From positions 1 through 64,000 of the forward strand of contig RDYN01000013.1 in assembly GCA_004293365.1 (NCBI GenBank): a stretch of DNA of 64,000 nucleotides. Direction: 5' to 3'. A program made the position numbers and the translations under genes. The DNA comes from Oscillatoriales cyanobacterium. Lineage in GTDB: Bacteria; Cyanobacteriota; Cyanobacteriia; Cyanobacteriales; Microcoleaceae. Below, in pieces: positions 52,134-60,325 of the stretch (the first letter of the stretch is position 1; every line of letters starts with the position of its first letter). The notes beneath the pieces were generated by a model, which had not been told where the DNA came from, searched no databases, and saw only the letters and a list, made by a program, of their open reading frames with translations.

Positions 52134-53258
52134 TTAAAATCCCATCGCGCCAGCTACTGCATCCAAATTCGGAGCAATCCCTTGTTTAAACTGATTGTTG
52201 CTGTGATTAATCGCCGTATCCGGGTCTTTCAAACCGTTACCAGTCAGCACACAAACCACTGTTGCTCCCGTAGGAACTTGGTCTTTTACCTTCAGCAAGC
52301 CTGCCACAGAAGCAGCGCTTGCCGGTTCGCAGAAAATCCCTTCTTCGGATGCTAACAAGCGGTAAGCATCCAAAATTTCCTCGTCAGTGACAGCACTAAA
52401 ACTGCCGCGACTGGCTTCTGAAGCAGCAACAGCTTGTGTCCAGCTAGCCGGGTTCCCAATCCGAATCGCCGTCGCCAGGGTTTCTGGGTTAGGCACCGGA
52501 TGTCCCGTCACCAACGGTGCAGCCCCCGCTGCTTGAAATCCCATCATCCGTGGTAGTCGCGAACATTTTTTGGCTTGATGGTATTGACAAAAACCCATCC
52601 AGTATGCTGTGATGTTTCCCGCATTTCCCACGGGAATGCACAGCCAGTCGGGGGCGTCGCCCAAGGCGTCCACCACTTCAAACGCGCCGGTTTTTTGGCC
52701 TTCCAAGCGGTAAGGGTTGACGGAGTTGACCAAAGTTACGGGATAATTTTCAGCCATGGAGCGGACAATTTCTAAAGCCCGATCGAAATTACCGACAATC
52801 GAAATCACTTCCGCACCGTAAAGCAAAGCTTGGGCCAGCTTGCCCAAAGCCACGTAACCTTCGGGAATCAACACGAAAGCCCGCATTCCCCCGCGTCTGG
52901 CGTAGGCTGCCGCCGCTGCCGAAGTATTGCCGGTACTGGCGCAGATTACAGCCTCAGCGCCGGCTTCCTTCGCCTTGGAAATCGCCATGGTCATCCCCCG
53001 GTCTTTGAAACTACCAGTGGGGTTGAGGCCGTCGTATTTCACCAGCACGCGCACGTCTCTACCGATGAGAGAGGCGATCGCAGGTGCTGGAATTAAGGGA
53101 GTATTGCCTTCTTGGAGTGTCACTACCGGCGTGGTTTCAGTCACCGGCAGGTAGGGGCGATAAGCTTCGATCAAGCCCGGCCAACCGTGAAGTTTCGGCG
53201 AGGCTGCGCGGGCAGCGGAGTTAGCAGCAGAGTCAGTTACAGGTAGAATCAGGGTCAC
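52134..53258 (-). CDS. thrC: Threonine synthase
   Basis: Converts O-phosphohomoserine to threonine; PLP fold-type II. A 374-aa protein with the PLP Lys85 in [23 protein letters not shown] near residue 110, and [12 protein letters not shown] in the middle, the features of the shorter (bacterial/plant-like) threonine synthase. The start is a GTG at 53258. It is not linked to other threonine genes here. The hairpin at 51965-52076 is just past its end. Confidence 0.95.
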   Translation of the reverse strand: MTLILPVTDSAANSAARAASPKLHGWPGLIEAYRPYLPVTETTPVVTLQEGNTPLIPAPAIASLIGRDVRVLVKYDGLNPTGSFKDRGMTMAISKAKEAGAEAVICASTGNTSAAAAAYARRGGMRAFVLIPEGYVALGKLAQALLYGAEVISIVGNFDRALEIVRSMAENYPVTLVNSVNPYRLEGQKTGAFEVVDALGDAPDWLCIPVGNAGNITAYWMGFCQYHQAKKCSRLPRMMGFQAAGAAPLVTGHPVPNPETLATAIRIGNPASWTQAVAASEASRGSFSAVTDEEILDAYRLLASEEGIFCEPASAASVAGLLKVKDQVPTGATVVCVLTGNGLKDPDTAINHSNNQFKQGIAPNLDAVAGAMGF

Positions 53259-53378
53259 GATGTCAATGGTTTCTAGGCTTTGGCAAAGAATTTACACTAA
53301 TTTTAGCTCGATCGGTTAATTTAATGTTTGATACGATCCGTTCAGGTTAAAGTAACTTAATGGTGTGAATGTGTAGAT

Positions 53379-53672
53379 ATGTCTACTCAATTACTAATGT
53401 CAAATAATTCATCCACTCTTTCTCGGCCTCAAGTCACGGCTAGCAATCCCGAAATCGCTAGTTCTGCTACGCTATCGACGGGTTTTGCGCGCAAAGTAGA
53501 TTCGGTGAAGTGTCCCTACCAAGCCGATCAGCAAGTTAAGTTCCTGCACCTGCAAGCAGAAATCGACTCCTTGCTGCTGCAAGTCCAAACCCTCAAACAG
53601 CAGCGCTCCGTTGCTGGATCTCAAGTTGCGATCGGCAAAAATTCTGCTGTGGGCAACGGCAATTACCAGTAA
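53379..53672 (+). CDS. Small hypothetical protein with coiled coil
   Basis: A 97-aa protein: Ser/Thr-rich N-terminus, then KCPYQADQQVKFLHLQAEID and SLLLQVQTLKQQ, a short coiled coil. Similar small proteins are found upstream of many cyanobacterial genes. Function unknown. Confidence 0.6.
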   Translation: MSTQLLMSNNSSTLSRPQVTASNPEIASSATLSTGFARKVDSVKCPYQADQQVKFLHLQAEIDSLLLQVQTLKQQRSVAGSQVAIGKNSAVGNGNYQ

Positions 53673-53910
53673 CAACTCGTGCTAATTGTGCCGCCCCTGT
53701 GGTATAAAAAGTAAAGTTTTGTTAACCGCAGTGTTTTTTTTTCACCAAAAGCGCTAGCCATTTAATCCGCGGCTAGCGATCGCTAGTATTTGCGAAAACG
53801 CGCTTGCCTAGTGCTCAACTCGTCTGCTAATTGTTAGTAGCGAGCTGATATTTTACTGCGTTAATTTTGTTAAGCCATCCACTTGGCATACGGAGAGTAG
53901 ACATCAATTT
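53673..53910. promoter_or_regulatory. Upstream region of desA
   Basis: 238 bases without coding signal. desA genes are cold-induced in cyanobacteria (family knowledge); this leader has TTGTTAAC and GCTAGC repeats, but no established operator is visible. Confidence 0.4.
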
Positions 53911-54960
53911 ATGACAGCATCGATCGAAAAACCACTAAATTTGACATCCGCAAGGGACACTTCCAACCTGCGCCTCAAAGATATTCTCCAAACCCTGCCG
54001 CGCGAAGTATTTGTCAAAAACCCTCGCAAAGCTTGGACAAAAGTCATCGTCAACGTTCTTCTAGTTGCTGTTGGTTATTTTGGCCTAGCAGTATCACCTT
54101 GGTATTTACTGCCCCTGATGTGGATTTTCACAGGTACCGGATTAACCGGGTTTTTTGTGATAGGCCACGACTGCGGACACCGGTCATTTGCCAACCGTCG
54201 CTGGGTAAACGATTTAGTCGGACATCTCGCATTTCTGCCGTTAATTTTTCCGTTTCACGCATGGCGTCACGGACACAATTACCACCACAAGCACACCAAC
54301 AAAATTGGTGAAGATAATGCTTGGCAACCAATGACAGCAGAAAGCTACGCTGCCGCGCCCAAAGCATTACAAATAGCTTATAGTTTAATCTTCGGCCCAA
54401 TGTGGTGGATTGGCTCGATCGCCCACTGGGCAAAAGTACACTTTATGTGGTGGCGCTTCAAAGGCCAACAACGCGAACAAGTGCGGTTTTCAGTTTTTGT
54501 GGTTTTGATCGGTGCTGCGATCGTATTTCCGACTTTAATAGCCACCACAGGCATTTGGGGATTCATCAAATTTTGGTTGATGCCCTGGATGGTTTACCAC
54601 TTCTGGATGAGCACCTTCACCATTGTTCACCACACAGCGCCAGACATTTCATTTAAATCACCAGAAGAATGGAACGAAGCCCAAGCACAACTATCGGGAA
54701 CAGTTCACTGCGACTATCCCCGCTGGGTTGAGTTTCTGTGCCACGACATTAACGTGCACGTTCCCCACCACCTTTCAACTGCTATACCCTGGTACAACTT
54801 GCGTCTAGCCCACAGCAGCTTAAAGGAAAACTGGCAAGATCATCTCTACGAAACAAAGTTTTCTTGGTCTTTAATGAAGCGGATTGCCGACAACTGTCAC
54901 CTGTACAACCCCGCTGGTGGCTATCAGACATTACAGGAATTTCACGCTCAAGCCAAATAA
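53911..54960 (+). CDS. desA: Acyl-lipid delta-12 (omega-6) fatty acid desaturase
   Basis: Membrane di-iron enzyme that puts a double bond at C12 of oleoyl chains on membrane lipids, using ferredoxin. The 349-aa protein closely follows cyanobacterial Des[21 protein letters not shown] (first His box 86-90), HNYHH at 122-126, HVPHH near 283-287, and the family string [18 protein letters not shown]-like region. Four membrane segments are expected. Downstream hairpin 54983-55019 is a likely terminator. Confidence 0.95.
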   Translation: MTASIEKPLNLTSARDTSNLRLKDILQTLPREVFVKNPRKAWTKVIVNVLLVAVGYFGLAVSPWYLLPLMWIFTGTGLTGFFVIGHDCGHRSFANRRWVNDLVGHLAFLPLIFPFHAWRHGHNYHHKHTNKIGEDNAWQPMTAESYAAAPKALQIAYSLIFGPMWWIGSIAHWAKVHFMWWRFKGQQREQVRFSVFVVLIGAAIVFPTLIATTGIWGFIKFWLMPWMVYHFWMSTFTIVHHTAPDISFKSPEEWNEAQAQLSGTVHCDYPRWVEFLCHDINVHVPHHLSTAIPWYNLRLAHSSLKENWQDHLYETKFSWSLMKRIADNCHLYNPAGGYQTLQEFHAQAK

Positions 54961-54982
54961 GTTTGAAACGCGATAAATCTCC

Positions 54983-55019
54983 GAAAAACCCGGTTTTGTT
55001 AAACAAACCGGGTTTTCTT
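54983..55019. terminator. Likely desA terminator; AAACCCGG repeat family
   Basis: GAAAAACCCGGTTTTGTT pairs with AACAAACCGGGTTTTC; a G/C core followed by T-rich DNA, 22 bases past the stop. It is the AGAAACCGGG family in reverse order. Confidence 0.6.
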
Positions 55020-55032
55020 AATCATAAAGTAT

Positions 55033-55087
55033 GTTGTTGCGCTTCAGCGCTCTCTTAATATATTAAAGAGCGCTGAAGCGCAACAAC
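55033..55087. repeat. 21-base inverted repeat (GTTGTTGCGCTTCAG family)
   Basis: Second copy of the palindrome at 38431-38485, with the arms identical over GTTGTTGCGCTTCAGCGCTC and a longer, A/T-rich loop. Confidence 0.85.
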
Positions 55088-55169
55088 GTACCTAATAAGA
55101 TTGTCGATATTTATGTGGGATTTTCTGCTGCGAAACACCCTACAACTAAAATCTAAAATCTAAAATCTA

Positions 55170-56660
55170 ATGGCTTTCAATCCCAATAACTGTCGCAACG
55201 AAAGCGAAGTAGAAAGCAAACTCATTGTCAGTTATTTGTTGCCAAAACTCGGCTATACTCCCGACACTTGGCACCAAGAAATCGCCTTTGGGAATATTCG
55301 CCTAGACTTCCTTTCCTTTGCTACCCAAGTTATCCCCATAGTTCTCGATGCAGACTCGCCCATGAGTTTAGTCATGGAGGCAAAACATCCCAAGGAAAAT
55401 TTAGACCGCCATCTGCGAAAACTCAAGCGTTACTTAACAAGTTTAAGTATTCGCTACGGACTCATAACTAACGGGAAAGAAATTAGAATTTACGCAAGAG
55501 TGAGCGATGATATTCAGCTAGCATTTCAGTGCGCCGGACAAGACCTTGAAAGTAGAATTGATGAAATTATAGCTTTAATTGGCAGAGATAGTTTAAAGTT
55601 TGTAATAAATCCAGATAATCTAGAACTGGAAGATAGTAAAACTAATTTAGTTACTCCTGAGTTAATTACCGAAGTATCGGTACAACAAAACAATCCCGCC
55701 ACCGCAGAACCTGAAATCATTCAAGTCTCATCCCCCGAACAAATACCTGAAGATATTTTAGTTAAATCATCCGATTTAATCATTCCCCAAACCCCGCAAA
55801 ATAGTATGAAAATAATAGCAGTTTACCACAACAAAGGCGGCGTCGGTAAAACTACAACTGTAGTCAATTTAGCCGCAGCCCTGAGCAAGGAAGGTAAAAG
55901 AGTCCTAGTCATCGACTTAGACAGTCAGGCAAACACAACCTTTGCAACTGGTTTGGTCAAATTTGAAGATGAAGAACAAGATGATTTGAAAGATTGCAAT
56001 ATTCTTCAAGTTTTGCAATCAGAGGATTTTTACTCCATCGCCGAAGTAGCCCGCGAGTCTAATTTTTGCAATCCTAAAATCGATGTAGTTCCTTCCCATA
56101 TCGATTTAATGTACTATGAAACGGAACTAAATCAACTAGATTACAGTCGCATGATTTTAATTCAAAAACTAGCGGAAGTAGAAGATAAGTACGATATTGT
56201 ACTGATTGATACCCCGCCATCTTTGAATTTTTTCGCCAGAGTTGCCCTGATTGCTGCGGATTATTTAATTATTCCTTCTGATTTAAAACCTTTTGCCAAT
56301 CAAGGATTGATTAATGTCAAGGATTTCATTAAAAAAGTTAATGGATTCAAAAAACAAATCGGCAAAAAACCTTTAGAAATTTTAGGCATCCTCCCTTGCA
56401 AAATCTCACCCAATCCTAAGTTTGTACAGTACAGTTTGCCCAAGCGGAGGGAGGCTATTCCCAAACGCTACGGCCTGGAAATCATGGACAGCGTAATTTA
56501 TGAGAGAGAGGATTTAGCAAAGTGTGCAGAACTATTTAAAATCGTGGGCAATATGGAAATCGCCGATCCGATTTCGGTGCTAGATTTTAAACCGGATTGC
56601 ACTTCATCCCAAGAATTTGAAATGCTAGCCGAAGAAGTTTTGGTAAAAATAGGTAAGTAA
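55170..56660 (+). CDS. HsdR N-terminal nuclease-ParA ATPase fusion
   Basis: A 496-aa protein. Residues 1-150 are a type I restriction HsdR N-terminal-like PD-(D/E)XK domain: [19 protein letters not shown], then IRLDFLSF (Asp) and SLVMEAKHP (E-x-K) and [11 protein letters not shown]-like ending. A linker of about 60 residues follows; then residues 213-496 are a ParA/MinD ATPase with deviant Walker [20 protein letters not shown], Walker A' and [11 protein letters not shown]. So the ATPase is fused with a potential nuclease. It is followed by two ParB-like genes. Not a housekeeping Soj: the nuclease domain is added. Confidence 0.85.
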   Translation: MAFNPNNCRNESEVESKLIVSYLLPKLGYTPDTWHQEIAFGNIRLDFLSFATQVIPIVLDADSPMSLVMEAKHPKENLDRHLRKLKRYLTSLSIRYGLITNGKEIRIYARVSDDIQLAFQCAGQDLESRIDEIIALIGRDSLKFVINPDNLELEDSKTNLVTPELITEVSVQQNNPATAEPEIIQVSSPEQIPEDILVKSSDLIIPQTPQNSMKIIAVYHNKGGVGKTTTVVNLAAALSKEGKRVLVIDLDSQANTTFATGLVKFEDEEQDDLKDCNILQVLQSEDFYSIAEVARESNFCNPKIDVVPSHIDLMYYETELNQLDYSRMILIQKLAEVEDKYDIVLIDTPPSLNFFARVALIAADYLIIPSDLKPFANQGLINVKDFIKKVNGFKKQIGKKPLEILGILPCKISPNPKFVQYSLPKRREAIPKRYGLEIMDSVIYEREDLAKCAELFKIVGNMEIADPISVLDFKPDCTSSQEFEMLAEEVLVKIGK

Positions 56661-56666
56661 AAACTT

Positions 56667-57548
56667 ATGAAAAAATTATCTCCGTCACTGGTTTCAGTCA
56701 AAAGAATTACCTCCGCAGTTCCCCGTTCCAATTTTGCCGATCGCGATTTAGATAAATTAGCTAGACTTATTTTAGACGCCGGAGGCTTGATTAATCCGAT
56801 CGTTGTCCGCCGCACCAGCATGGATGCCTACGAAATAGTAGACGGAAACCTTGAATACTACGCCGCGGCGAGAGCCAGGGAAATTGAACCTCTCAAGGGC
56901 GAGACAATCGGAGCATTCATCCTGGAACCAGAAAATGAAGCACTTCTCCTGGAACAACTCGAAATCCTCAGAAAAACCGCAATCAGTGAGAATCTAGGTG
57001 AAATTGAAACTCCCAAAGAGTCATTTATAACTGAGGCTTCAGTTGAAATTGAAACTCTAGAAGCCTCATCTAGTTTAGAGCAACGGGTGACAAATATTGA
57101 AGCCCGGTTAGAAATTCAAATTCATGAATTGAAAGCTGAACACGCCCGTGAAAAAAAGGTATTGGCTGAGAGAATACAAGAAATTGAAAACCTAATTGCC
57201 CAACAATTACCTCTGTTAATTGAAGCGCAGTTGGCTAACAGAATTAATGAGTTGAAATCAGAGTCTGCATCGGAAAAGCCCTGTTTGGTAGATGCGGTAC
57301 CAGAAGTTGAACAGGTAACTTCTCAACCAATGTCGCTGTTGGCCGCACTGAATACTCAAAATCCAGCTCAACTGAAAGCGAATTTTGAATATACTAAGTT
57401 AGTGAACGATAAAATTATACAACGAATCCTCGACGAAAAGCGAGATGTGAAGCCGTTTGTGTCATTTGCCAATGTGGTGGAACGTATTCAAGGGCTAGGC
57501 GACAAAACAATGATTAAAATTATTGATTACTGGCAAAAATACTCGTAA
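56667..57548 (+). CDS. ParB-like N-terminal domain protein
   Basis: A 293-aa protein starting 6 bases after the ParA-like gene. Residues 10-90 look like a ParB N-terminal fold (LARLILDAGGLINPIVVRRT, YEIVDGNLEYYAAARAREIE), but the ParB G-E-R-R motif that binds CTP reads GNLEYYAAA, so it may not be a CTPase. The middle is a long coiled coil. The C-terminus (LDEKRDVKPFVSFANVVERI) resembles an all-helical domain. Partner of ParA probable. Confidence 0.75.
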   Translation: MKKLSPSLVSVKRITSAVPRSNFADRDLDKLARLILDAGGLINPIVVRRTSMDAYEIVDGNLEYYAAARAREIEPLKGETIGAFILEPENEALLLEQLEILRKTAISENLGEIETPKESFITEASVEIETLEASSSLEQRVTNIEARLEIQIHELKAEHAREKKVLAERIQEIENLIAQQLPLLIEAQLANRINELKSESASEKPCLVDAVPEVEQVTSQPMSLLAALNTQNPAQLKANFEYTKLVNDKIIQRILDEKRDVKPFVSFANVVERIQGLGDKTMIKIIDYWQKYS

Positions 57549-58076
57549 GTTGTGAGCCGTCTCAATTGCTTTTTTGGGGGCGGGCTAGAAGCCCACCCCA
57601 CAAGAGTTAAAACCGGATTTCTGAAAGGTGATTGACTAGGAGCAAAAATACTCACAACTGGCAATTCCTGCTAAACCTGAACACGGTAGCGATCGCCCGA
57701 TCGCCAAAAAAAGTAAAGATGAGTGAAGCAGTGTATAATTTGTGTCCCCCAGCCAGTTAAACTCATCACAGTCGATTTTTTGTAGGAATTGCAGTCAGTT
57801 TTGCCGTTAGCGAAGCCCTCGTTGCAGGATCGCCCGGGCTGTCACCCCACAGCCAGCCGCACAGGTACAGCACGCCGCTGATATCTCTCCCAGATTTAGA
57901 GATTGAGGCCAACAAATCCTTTAACTAACCAAAGTCTGAGTAAGGTGTTTGTCTCGCACCCTATCATTAGAGTTCTTGAGTTAGTCCTGTGGCACTTAAA
58001 ACCCAGGCTGTAAAGTGCAAATATATATAATTACCCAAACACCTGATTTTAATGACAAAAGGGGACTTGTAAGAAG
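57549..58076. other. Gap between the two ParB-like genes
   Basis: 528 bases. A hairpin TGGGGGCGGGC/GCCCACCCCA at 57575-57600 could end the first transcript. From 57720 to 58020 the DNA has several GCC- and CCCAG-rich patches, but no gene, no parS-like palindrome that I can defend, and no strong direct repeat. Confidence 0.5.
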
Positions 58077-59165
58077 ATGGATCGATCGCAAGATCAAAAC
58101 CGAATAGTAGAATATTTGCGGATTAAGCCAATTAGTCACAGTCAGATTTATACTTCCCAAATTGCAGTACCAGAGACTCAGGGGGGAGAAATCCCTCGCG
58201 AACGTCGGGAAGCTCTCAGGAGAAGTCTCATCGAGCAAGGCAGCAACTTAATTCCTTTAATTGTACGTCCTACTGAAGCTTACAGCAACGAAGAAGAATA
58301 CGAAGTTGTCTGCGGCTCAGATTGGTGTATTGTTGCGAAAGAACTCGGCCTTGAGCAAATGTGGGCTTGGGTTTTTGAAATGACCGACGAGGAGGTAGTT
58401 GCGGCTCAAGCAGAAATGGAACATTTAGCTCCGCAGCCGACTCAAAAAACTGCACAACTTGAGACTCTACTGCAACAATTTGAGCTATCATTTCAAAAAA
58501 AGGTAGAGAGTCTAACAAAACAAATAGAACAATCTGTTAAAAAGAATGAAGACCTGCTAAAAAAACAAGTAAAAGCTCTAGCCGAGCAGAACTTCGATCG
58601 CGATCAAATAACACAGATAAAGCATCTGCTAGAACAAGTTGAAAAAACATTTCATGAAAAGGTAGATAAATTGGCTAAAAAAATTGAACAATCTGGCAGC
58701 AATAGTTCTCCGCAATCGGAGGTTATTTCGGAGATGAATCTTGAAGGTGCGTTGAGACAGTTGGATGAACTGGAAAAATTGCTGTCAATCAAATTAGATC
58801 GCACTGTCCAAATAATTAATCAGTTTGTGGCTGACACGATCGCAGACGTAGAAAATGACCTAAAAAATCAAATTGCCACGCTCCGCAGCCAACTGGGAGC
58901 CGCTGCGACGCACTCAGAAATACAGCCCGAGACACCGCCGAAAAAGCAGTCGAAGGCGCAGCCGAAAACTCAGCCGAAAAAGCAGCAGAAACCTCAGTTA
59001 CCGCAGTTGCAGTTGGAGTTGCCGTTTCCGCCCCAAGAGGAAGATTATGACACTCTTTCGCTGAGACGTTTGAAGGCGATCGGTAAAGACCGAAAAGTGC
59101 GGGGCTACGCGCGCATGAAACGACCGGAAATTCTGGCCGCCCTCAGAGAAGCTGATGGGAAATAA
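58077..59165 (+). CDS. ParB-like protein with C-terminal Rho-N/SAP-like domain
   Basis: A 362-aa protein. Residues 15-115 carry a ParB-like core (EIPRERREALRRSLIEQGSN, LIPLIVRPTEAY, YEVVCGSDWCIVAKELGL). Residues 130-280 are coiled coil. Residues 280-320 are Lys/Gln/Pro-rich. The last 40 residues (YDTLSLRRLKAIGKDRKVRG) resemble the DNA/RNA-binding Rho-N/SAP fold. GGGG at 58062-58065 before the ATG may be the ribosome site. Probably part of the ParA cassette at 55170. Confidence 0.75.
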   Translation: MDRSQDQNRIVEYLRIKPISHSQIYTSQIAVPETQGGEIPRERREALRRSLIEQGSNLIPLIVRPTEAYSNEEEYEVVCGSDWCIVAKELGLEQMWAWVFEMTDEEVVAAQAEMEHLAPQPTQKTAQLETLLQQFELSFQKKVESLTKQIEQSVKKNEDLLKKQVKALAEQNFDRDQITQIKHLLEQVEKTFHEKVDKLAKKIEQSGSNSSPQSEVISEMNLEGALRQLDELEKLLSIKLDRTVQIINQFVADTIADVENDLKNQIATLRSQLGAAATHSEIQPETPPKKQSKAQPKTQPKKQQKPQLPQLQLELPFPPQEEDYDTLSLRRLKAIGKDRKVRGYARMKRPEILAALREADGK

Positions 59166-59172
59166 AGATCGA

Positions 59173-59309
59173 ACGGCGGTTGAAACCGCGTCTATACAGA
59201 CCAAACCTGCCTGGTGCAGGTTGAGGAGCGGACGGCGGTTGAAATATGATATCTTCTTCAGTCCGCTTGGCATGGACATCGTTTGTGTAGACGCGGTTTC
59301 AACCGCCGT
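59173..59309. repeat. Long-spaced inverted repeat, 22-base arms
   Basis: ACGGCGGTTGAAACCGCGTC... at 59173-59194 and its perfect complement at 59288-59309 flank about 93 bases that contain another partial ACGGCGGTTGAA copy at 59232. It separates the ParB-like gene and the Uma2 gene and looks like a miniature element. A reading frame crosses it but is not credible as gene start. Confidence 0.8.
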
Positions 59310-59379
59310 CCTATCTGAACACAGATATAAAAATCTTGCTAAAATAGACACACCACCTCTTACTCCTCCCCAAGCAGCC

Positions 59380-60198
59380 ATGTCCGCAACCGCCGCATTA
59401 GCTACTCCCCAAGAAATACCAGAACAAGAAATACCAGAACAAGAGCTATCAGAACAAGAGCTATCAGAACAAGAACTATTAGAACAAGAGATAGCAGAAA
59501 ATGTTATGGTTCCTCCAGTCGATTTATATAGTGATGAACCTCCAGTGGAAACAGAACTGCATCTCCGACAAATAATGCTGCTGTTCAAATGTCTAGAATG
59601 GCTGTGGCGAGATAGAAATGACTTCTATGCTGCTGGCAACCTCACCATTTACTACAGCCCAAAACAACTTAAATCGAAAGACTTCCGAGGCCCAGATTTT
59701 TTTGTGGTACTCGGAACCGAACGCAAAACTCGGAAAAGCTGGGTTGTTTGGGATGAAGACGGAAAGTATCCGAATGTCATTCTTGAAATATTGTCGCCGA
59801 AAACAGCGAACATAGATAAAAACTTTAAAAAACAACTGTATCAAGATACTTTCCGAACCCATGATTATTTTTGGTTCGATCCAGAAACTTTAGAATTAGC
59901 TGGGTTTCATTTGGTAGATGGGGAATATCAACTAATTGCACCGAATGAATTCGGGCATCTGCGGAGTCAACAGCTTGATTTGAGTTTGGGCATTTGTAGC
60001 GGACAATTGCGTTTCTTTACAGCAGCAGGTGAACTGGTTCCTACTCCTGAAGAGGTTGCAGAGATGGAGACTCGGCGAGCAGATGCAGAGGCTCAAAGAG
60101 CGGGACAAGAAGCTCAAAGAGCTGGAGAAGAAGCTCAAAGAGCCGATCGCCTGGCCGCAAAACTGCGAGAATTAAATATCGATCCCGATACAATTTAA
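59380..60198 (+). CDS. Uma2 family protein with repeat-bearing N-terminus
   Basis: A 272-aa Uma2 protein. Residues 10-45 consist of pentapeptide repeats of the form E-Q-E-(I/L)-(P/S), encoded by 15-base direct repeats. The catalytic PD and E-x-L-S-P-K residues are in FRGPDFFVVLGTE and NVILEILSPKTANIDKNFKK. The C-terminus is an Arg/Ala/Glu coiled coil (EAQRAGQEAQRAGEEAQRAD). The start at 59380 excludes a 75-codon extension through the inverted repeat. Confidence 0.85.
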   Translation: MSATAALATPQEIPEQEIPEQELSEQELSEQELLEQEIAENVMVPPVDLYSDEPPVETELHLRQIMLLFKCLEWLWRDRNDFYAAGNLTIYYSPKQLKSKDFRGPDFFVVLGTERKTRKSWVVWDEDGKYPNVILEILSPKTANIDKNFKKQLYQDTFRTHDYFWFDPETLELAGFHLVDGEYQLIAPNEFGHLRSQQLDLSLGICSGQLRFFTAAGELVPTPEEVAEMETRRADAEAQRAGQEAQRAGEEAQRADRLAAKLRELNIDPDTI

Positions 60199-60238
60199 TG
60201 GGTGGTATCATATCATGTACCGCAATAAGATTGGTTAG

Positions 60239-60288
60239 TAGTGCGGACTTCAGTCCGCAGCATGAGAGCGGACTGAACTCCGCACTAC
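60239..60288. terminator. Inverted repeat after Uma2 (GTGCGGACTTCAG family)
   Basis: TAGTGCGGACTTCAGTCCGC pairs with GCGGACTGAACTCCGCACTA with one mismatch and a short loop, between the convergent Uma2 and ligase genes. Related to 18175-18233. Could stop both transcripts. Confidence 0.6.
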
Positions 60289-60325
60289 GAACAATTTAGC
60301 GCCCGCCTTTTCCAAAAACAGCGGT

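Noticed and set aside
86-53258. A threonine metabolism cluster (aldolase, ilvA, thrC)
   Set aside because: The three genes are up to 50 kb apart, on different strands and not co-transcribed; no cluster.
59155-59379. 75-codon upstream extension of the Uma2 gene
   Set aside because: It passes through an inverted repeat and includes repeat-derived residues; the ATG at 59380 gives the plausible start.
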